NCBI GenBank assembly: GCA_944376785.1 | Contig: CALWDV010000012.1 | Coordinates: 1-20,520, forward strand | Direction: 5' to 3' | DNA from: an uncultured Clostridia bacterium | Lineage (GTDB): Bacteria; Bacillota; Clostridia; Christensenellales; UBA1242 | Length of the DNA: 20,520 bases | Shown: positions 15,963 to 20,520 of the stretch, piece after piece | Layout: each line of letters begins with the position of its first letter | Position numbering within the stretch: position 1 is the first letter of the stretch | The notes under the pieces: model-generated | What the model saw: the letters and a program-made list of their open reading frames with translations, nothing else | What the model was told of the DNA's origin: nothing | The model's database searches: none | Program-made: the position numbers and the translations under genes

Positions 15963-17420
15963 TTAAAATATGTCGGTAATATCACTATCATCCATTGGAA
16001 CAATTTCTGGCAAATCATCGTCGGCACTTGCATTGTTTGGAATTGGTGGTGGTGCAAGTTCATCTAAACTTTGCGAATTTGCATCACGTTCCAAGTTAAC
16101 GAAAGTTGTAATGTTTCCAATCCATTTAACTTTAATGTTTCCAAGTGCACCATTTCTGTGTTTAGCAATCATAATTTCACAAATTGGATTTTGTTTTAAT
16201 TCTTCTGGTGCATCGGCAGGAACTTCTGGTTTATGAATAAACATAACAATGTCGGCATCTTGTTCAATAGCACCAGATTCTCTTAAATCACTTAAAACTG
16301 GAACTTTTCCTGTTCTGCTTTCAACTGCACGGCTTAACTGACTTAAAACAATAACTGGCACATTTAATTCTCTTGCCATAATTTTTAACGAACGAGAAAT
16401 TTCAGAAATTTCTTGTTGACGATTATCTTTTGCTTTTCCACCTGCGTTCATAAGTTGCAAGTAGTCAATCATAACCAAATCCAAGCCATGTTCTGCTTTT
16501 AATCTGCGACACTTGCTTAAAAGTTCAACTGGTGTGTTTAAACTTGAATCGTCAACATAAATGTTTGCTTTGCTTAACTTTTCATTTGCTGCCCATAAAG
16601 CTTTCCATTCTTGCACAGTTAATTCGCCTTTCAAAGCTTTTTCCATGCTAACATAAGCCACACTGCAAAGTGAACGTTGTGCTAATTGAACACGTGGCAT
16701 TTCCAAACTAAACACTGCAACACTAGCATTTTTATGAATTGCAGCATAGTTAACAATGTTCATTGCAAGTGATGTTTTTCCCACGCCCGGACGTGCAGCA
16801 ATTAAAATTAAGTCGGATTTTTGCAAACCATTTGTTATTTTATCTAGCCCATAAATTCCGGTTGATAACCCTTTCAAACTATCTCTATCTTTTTGAATTT
16901 TTTCAAACTTATCAAGCACTTCACCCATTGAAGATTTTAATGGAAGCAAACTGCTTTTATCTTCGTTTTGAGAAATATCAAAAATATTTTTTTCTGCATA
17001 AGTTAATGCTTCTTGCATTGTTTGTGCTTCAAAACAGTTGTTAATTATGTTGTTACTTGCACCAATAAGTTTCCTTAAAACACTGTTACGTTTAACAATG
17101 TCAACATAATGTTTATAGTTGCTAGATGATGGAACAATGTTTGTTAGTGTTGCAATATATTCTGCTCCACCCACACTTTCAAGCATATTTGTTTTTTCAA
17201 GTTCATCGGTTAATGTAACAAAATCAACAGGTGAGTTATGTGAATAAACATTATACATTGCATCAAAAACAATTCGGTGTGCTTCAACATAAAAATCTTC
17301 GCCTTTAAGCTCACTTAACACATTCATACTTGCATCTTGATCAATAAGCACACAACCCAAAACACTTTGTTCTGCTTCAATGCTGTGTGGCAATATTCTT
17401 TCTTTAACTTTTGTTGCCAT
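15963..17420 (-). CDS. dnaB: Replicative DNA helicase DnaB
   Basis: Hexameric 5'-3' helicase that unwinds DNA ahead of the replisome. The N-terminal DnaB domain starts with PHSIEAEQSVLG (11-22). The RecA-like C-terminal domain has Walker A ARPGVGKTS (209-217), the FSLEMP strand (237-242), Walker B LVMIDYLQL (315-323), a DnaB4-type LSQLSRAVE segment (359-367), DLRESGAIEQDAD (378-390) and the KHRNG arginine-finger region (420-424). Length 485 is slightly above usual because of an acidic, Pro-rich tail after residue 450. No intein. AAAGGA lies seven bases before the ATG. It is the last gene of a unit with a small membrane protein (22 bases upstream) and a lipoprotein, not the common rplI neighbour. 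Confidence 0.97.
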   Translation of the reverse strand: MATKVKERILPHSIEAEQSVLGCVLIDQDASMNVLSELKGEDFYVEAHRIVFDAMYNVYSHNSPVDFVTLTDELEKTNMLESVGGAEYIATLTNIVPSSSNYKHYVDIVKRNSVLRKLIGASNNIINNCFEAQTMQEALTYAEKNIFDISQNEDKSSLLPLKSSMGEVLDKFEKIQKDRDSLKGLSTGIYGLDKITNGLQKSDLILIAARPGVGKTSLAMNIVNYAAIHKNASVAVFSLEMPRVQLAQRSLCSVAYVSMEKALKGELTVQEWKALWAANEKLSKANIYVDDSSLNTPVELLSKCRRLKAEHGLDLVMIDYLQLMNAGGKAKDNRQQEISEISRSLKIMARELNVPVIVLSQLSRAVESRTGKVPVLSDLRESGAIEQDADIVMFIHKPEVPADAPEELKQNPICEIMIAKHRNGALGNIKVKWIGNITTFVNLERDANSQSLDELAPPPIPNNASADDDLPEIVPMDDSDITDIF

Positions 17421-17442
17421 AATTTTATCCTTTAATTAAACT

Positions 17443-17778
17443 TTATTCTTTGTTATTTAATTCACTGTTGTTAGTTTCATTGTTATTTTGGTTTGTTACG
17501 TTTTTTCTTTTTTCTTTAATTTGCTTTGCTTTAATAACAACAATGTCTTTTTCTTTATTTTCTTTGTTTTCTTTTATTTTGTTTTCAATTAATTGAACAA
17601 CAAATAAAACTAATAAAATAAAAGTTACATCAATTATAATTGTTACCCAGTACTCAACCACTTTATTTAAAAAGTAATTAATTAAAACTAAAACAGGAAA
17701 AACACACAGGAACATTATTCCATATTTTAATAATATTTTTTTCATTACTCTTTTATCAAAAAAATATCTATCTTCCAT
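17443..17778 (-). CDS. Small membrane protein with charged C-terminal tail
   Basis: 111 residues from the ATG at 17778, which has AAGGA four bases upstream. A longer form from a TTG at 17826 has no ribosome-binding site. Two membrane helices (about 15-35 and 42-62) form a hairpin with both ends probably in the cytoplasm. They are followed by about 45 residues of Lys/Glu repeats (NKIKENKENKEKD) ending in a low-complexity Asn-rich tail. I recognise no family. It sits between the lipoprotein and dnaB in one transcription unit, 50 and 22 bases from its neighbours. That suggests co-expression with the helicase but says nothing certain about function. Confidence 0.7.
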   Translation of the reverse strand: MEDRYFFDKRVMKKILLKYGIMFLCVFPVLVLINYFLNKVVEYWVTIIIDVTFILLVLFVVQLIENKIKENKENKEKDIVVIKAKQIKEKRKNVTNQNNNETNNSELNNKE

Positions 17779-17828
17779 GTTTTCCTTTATGAATTTTAGT
17801 TTAACACAAACACACTTTTTTAACAATA

Positions 17829-18647
17829 TTAATTATTTTTTTGTTGCATTTTTTGTTTATGAATTAATCCCCAAACAACAAATGTAACAATTAAACTAAT
17901 AAATAATGCTAAAATATACCAAGTTGATGTGTTTGGAGATAATGTGTAAAATTCTAAATTAAAATCTAAATTATCTGCACTAATTTCCCATTGATGCATT
18001 TTAATTCCTTGCACAGTTTCTGTTTCGTTTGCATTTGAATAAATCCCTTTGTTAGGGCTTGCATAAACTTGTGTTAACTTAACATCTTTTAAAGCATAGT
18101 AATTATTAAAAAGTTTTGCATATTTGTTAATAAACTGTTTTAAATAATCTGTTTTTAGCACTGCAAAAGCATTTTGTGATGACTGAACATATTTATTAAC
18201 AAAAGCACCTTCTCTAAATTCTAAATCACTTTCATCACTAGATTCATCACTGCTAATGCCATAATACAAATTGAAAACTGCAACATTTGCAAAAGTTACA
18301 TCACACACAATTTTTTCACCCAACAATTCAATGTTGGTTTTAATTCCGTTTTTCACCAAAGCAATTTCTTCCAAAGTGTGCTGACCAGACATTGCAAACT
18401 GATAAACAAAATCTTCAATGGGTTGAATATAATAGTTTTCTAAATCGTTTATAATACTTTTATAAAGTTTGCTTTTTGAAACAGTGCAATGGCTCAATGC
18501 TTCATCTGAAAATTCTATAACAATTCTATCATTAATTTCCCCACTTGGATAAATAAACCTTGAATAATCAACAGAAGCACAACCACTAAGAAGTATAATT
18601 GAAAACAGAACAACTATTAAACTTAATACTTTTTTACCTTTTACCAT
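17829..18647 (-). CDS. Lipoprotein with C-terminal membrane anchor
   Basis: 272 residues from the ATG at 18647, chosen because AAGGTG (18659-18654) lies six bases upstream. An in-frame ATG at 18653 and a longer N-terminal form are less well placed. The signal peptide ends in the lipobox LSGC with Cys23. The extracytoplasmic domain (about 24-235) is of mixed helix and strand. A second hydrophobic helix (about 241-262, WYILALFISLIVTFVVWGL) then leads to a short basic tail. The double anchor resembles LppM-type lipoproteins, but I assign no function. It opens the unit that continues with a small membrane protein and dnaB. Confidence 0.8.
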   Translation of the reverse strand: MVKGKKVLSLIVVLFSIILLSGCASVDYSRFIYPSGEINDRIVIEFSDEALSHCTVSKSKLYKSIINDLENYYIQPIEDFVYQFAMSGQHTLEEIALVKNGIKTNIELLGEKIVCDVTFANVAVFNLYYGISSDESSDESDLEFREGAFVNKYVQSSQNAFAVLKTDYLKQFINKYAKLFNNYYALKDVKLTQVYASPNKGIYSNANETETVQGIKMHQWEISADNLDFNLEFYTLSPNTSTWYILALFISLIVTFVVWGLIHKQKMQQKNN

Positions 18648-18662
18648 TTTCATCACCTTATA

Positions 18663-18691
18663 ATTGTAATATGGATGCAAAATTATGTCAA
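18663..18691 (-). promoter_or_regulatory. Promoter of the lipoprotein-dnaB operon
   Basis: Minus-strand perfect -35 TTGACA (18691-18686), 17-bp spacer and -10 TACAAT (18668-18663). The predicted start near 18656 falls inside the AAGGTG site (18659-18654), so the leader would be almost absent. Confidence 0.75.
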
Positions 18692-18901
18692 CAATTCATT
18701 TGATTATGAATGCCATAATAATTAACATATTATTCTATGATTAAATAATTGTTAATTATTAATTTTAATCATAAAAAATAATTTTAAAATAAAAATTAAA
18801 AAAAAATAAAAATTAAATATTATAACTAATTTTTTAAAATTTTTAAGCATAAAATGGTTAAAATATTTGATTTAAGTAACTTAATTATGATATTGTTTTA
18901 A
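18692..18901. other. AT-rich divergent intergenic region
   Basis: The 290-base gap between the divergent lipoprotein and CYTH-like genes (18648-18937) holds their two promoters at its edges. The middle is almost pure A/T with no gene, terminator, DnaA box or clear repeat that I can see. Nothing more is assigned. Confidence 0.6.
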
Positions 18902-18930
18902 TTGCAAAAAAACAATTAATAATGTAGAAT
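18902..18930 (+). promoter_or_regulatory. Promoter placing transcription start at the ATG (leaderless)
   Basis: -35 TTGCAA (18902-18907), 17-bp spacer and -10 TAGAAT (18925-18930). The usual six to seven bases bring transcription to 18937-18938, the first base of the start codon. Confidence 0.7.
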
Positions 18931-18937
18931 ATAGTGT

Positions 18938-19639
18938 ATGGCAACAATTAATGAATTAGGCAGACGTGAAAACTACGTCGGTGAAAAATTTTTAATAGAA
19001 GATTACAAAGACATTCAACGCAACATATTAAGAACAAGTGGTGTGTTGAAGAATTTTGGCGTTAGTTCTCCACTAAAAGATGTTGTTGAAAAAAAATATT
19101 TCGACACTGACGATATGTTTTTTAGAAAAATTGGAATTAACATTAGTGTTAACATTTATAAATCAAGACCATATGCCGATTTAGTTGTTAGATATGATAG
19201 TGATAGAAAAAGAATTCAATTTATATCTGACATTCCCGACACTTTTATTAAACACGTTAATAAAAAAGACACTATTGATAAATATTTTGAATATATTGCC
19301 ACAGCAATTTTAGAATTAATTCCAAACGGCATTAGTGTTGAACCTTTGGAAATGGTTAGAAAAATTAAATTAAAATTAATTGTTAGAAAAAAACGTGAAC
19401 GTTACAGAGTTATTAACAGTAACGGGTTAAAAGTTATTTTAAGTTTTGAACAAAGTATTTATTTAAATACAAAACACGATAAAGTTAAATTGAATATTTT
19501 AGAGTTAAGAATGGATAGTCCTAACGAAACCGAACCACTATTTAACAAATTTGTGCACGACCTTCAACTTGCTGAATATAGGCTAATTAAAACACAACAT
19601 AGTGATTTGTTTGTTGGGCAAGAATATTTGGATATTTAA
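18938..19639 (+). CDS. CYTH-like (triphosphate tunnel) protein, probably leaderless
   Basis: 233 residues. Several features recall the CYTH/triphosphate tunnel fold: KKYFDTDDMFFRKIGINIS at 52-70 (the usual 'YFDT...L...G...' strand pair); alternating basic strands KIKLKLIVRKKRERYRV at 141-157; ILSFEQSIYL at 167-176; and LELRMDSP at 187-194. The classic N-terminal ExExK motif is not clear, so this is a divergent member or a look-alike. Family enzymes hydrolyse or build triphosphates such as inorganic triphosphate, polyphosphate or thiamine triphosphate. No Shine-Dalgarno precedes the ATG, and the -10 box ends only seven bases upstream. It is monocistronic, with a hairpin terminator after the stop. 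Confidence 0.65.
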   Translation: MATINELGRRENYVGEKFLIEDYKDIQRNILRTSGVLKNFGVSSPLKDVVEKKYFDTDDMFFRKIGINISVNIYKSRPYADLVVRYDSDRKRIQFISDIPDTFIKHVNKKDTIDKYFEYIATAILELIPNGISVEPLEMVRKIKLKLIVRKKRERYRVINSNGLKVILSFEQSIYLNTKHDKVKLNILELRMDSPNETEPLFNKFVHDLQLAEYRLIKTQHSDLFVGQEYLDI

Positions 19640-19678
19640 CAAAATTTAAGTCGCTTGTTTTAAGTGGCTTATTTTGTT
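19638..19678 (+). terminator. Long hairpin terminator after the CYTH-like gene
   Basis: AACAAAAT (19638-19645) pairs with ATTTTGTT (19671-19678). Inside, AAGTCGCTT pairs with AAGTGGCTT using two G-T wobbles around a short loop. T-rich sequence follows. Confidence 0.75.
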
Positions 19679-19711
19679 TGAGTTTTTATTTTTTAAAAGG
19701 ATATTAATAAA

Positions 19712-20520
19712 ATGACACAAAAGAAAAAAATTGTTTTTAGATGGATTGTTAACATTGCAACAATAATACTTGGCACTTTTTTAATGGGTCTTGCATTTAG
19801 TGTGTTTTTATCACCTAACCACATTTCACCAACTGGATTTTCAGGAATTGCATCACTAATTTCAAACTTTGCTTTAAGATATGATGTAATTTTAAATCCA
19901 TCAATTTTATACCTACTAATGAATGCAATTTTGTTTGCAATAGCATTTAAATCTATGGGAAAAGAATTTATTATCCTTTCTGTTACTGGTGTTTTAGGCT
20001 ATTCACTTTGTATGTATTTAACAGAACTTATAACCATTAATGTTGGCGATGATTTGCTACTTTGTGCCCTTTATGGTGGACTACTTATGGGATTAGGTTC
20101 AGGTTTAGTTTTGCGTTCTGGTGGTTCAACTGGTGGTGGCGATACAATTGCTTGTATGTTAAAAAACAGTAATGTTAGAATTACCACTGGTCAAATTTTA
20201 ATTATTGTTGACACTATTATTATTGCATGTTCCTGTTTTGCCTATGGCATAAACTACGGAATGTATGCTTTGGTTACTTGCTTTATTATGGGCAACGTTT
20301 GTGACGTTGTTATTAATGGTGTTAAAGCTGCAAGAACTTTTTACATTATAACCGACAAGGGCAATGAAATTAGTGCTGAAATTTTTAAAACAATAAAACG
20401 TGGTGTTACTGAACTTAATGCAACAGGAATGTATAAACATCAAAATCATAATATGCTTGTTTGTGTTGTAACTCGTTCGCAAATTGCAAATTTAAAACGC
20501 ATTGTTAAAGAAATTGACCC
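19712..20520 (+). CDS. YitT-family membrane protein (3' end outside the window)
   Basis: The reading frame from ATG 19712 stays open to the end of the window, giving at least 269 residues. AAAAGGA lies about ten bases upstream. The N-terminal half has about five membrane helices and the family signature SPNHISPTGFSGIA (34-47) and RSGGSTGGGDTIA (135-147). From about residue 207 a soluble DUF2179-type domain begins (ARTFYIITDKGNEI). YitT proteins are widespread in Firmicutes, often in several copies, and their transported substrate or role is not settled. Its 3' end and downstream context are not visible. Confidence 0.92.
   Translation, partial: MTQKKKIVFRWIVNIATIILGTFLMGLAFSVFLSPNHISPTGFSGIASLISNFALRYDVILNPSILYLLMNAILFAIAFKSMGKEFIILSVTGVLGYSLCMYLTELITINVGDDLLLCALYGGLLMGLGSGLVLRSGGSTGGGDTIACMLKNSNVRITTGQILIIVDTIIIACSCFAYGINYGMYALVTCFIMGNVCDVVINGVKAARTFYIITDKGNEISAEIFKTIKRGVTELNATGMYKHQNHNMLVCVVTRSQIANLKRIVKEID

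Noticed and set aside
18692..18901. Replication origin in the AT-rich gap near dnaB
   Set aside because: No DnaA-box cluster (TTATCCACA-like) is visible; AT-richness alone is not evidence.
20198..20482. Minus-strand open frame near the window end
   Set aside because: It is the antisense shadow of the YitT-family gene, which carries clear family motifs on the plus strand.

Overview
The window looks like chromosome from an uncultured, strongly AT-rich, low-GC Gram-positive bacterium, probably of the class Clostridia. The reasons are a Clostridia-like 16S rRNA 5' end, Gram-positive families (a CwlD-like cell-wall amidase, YitT, a heterodimeric multidrug ABC exporter, DUF4097), purine-rich Shine-Dalgarno sites and many short A-stem-T intrinsic terminators. 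Every complete gene ends in TAA or TAG and none in TGA.

Layout. 1-394 is the 5' end of a 16S rRNA gene on the minus strand. Its promoter (578-606) lies behind helically phased A-tracts (607-650). A small orphan gene follows (726-1175, minus), then a divergent kinase-like gene (1300-2184, plus). Next come three minus-strand genes: a membrane-anchored beta-helical DUF4097 protein (2217-3989), a short alanyl-tRNA synthetase lacking the C-Ala domain (4135-5955), and a MelB/GPH-type transporter (6090-7490). 7586-8101 (plus) encodes a membrane protein with a winged-helix-like segment and a zinc ribbon. 8219-12026 (plus) is a two-gene heterodimeric ABC exporter with one degenerate ATP site. 12146-13287 (minus) is a GNAT plus HD-domain operon.

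13389-14943 is the unusual part. A tRNA-Ser(CGA) gene is followed by about 2.3 tandem copies of a 219-220 bp unit. Each complete unit carries the tRNA 5' flank, a decayed copy of the tRNA 5' end, an inverted D-arm fragment and two strong hairpins. An orphan gene of unknown function comes next, flanked by two copies of the same AT palindrome.

15074-18647 (minus) is the cell-wall and replication block: the amidase, then a three-gene unit of lipoprotein, small membrane protein and the replicative helicase DnaB. 18938-19639 (plus) is a CYTH-like protein that appears to have a leaderless mRNA. A YitT-family membrane protein starts at 19712 and runs off the end.

Most transcription units are bounded by visible terminators, several of them symmetric between convergent genes. 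Several promoters have TTGxxx / TAxxxT hexamers with exactly 17-bp spacers. In at least three cases the -10 box lies so close to the Shine-Dalgarno or start codon that the 5' leader must be extremely short or absent. No CRISPR array, insertion sequence, integrase or phage gene was seen. The best candidate for something undescribed is the tRNA-Ser-derived tandem repeat locus.
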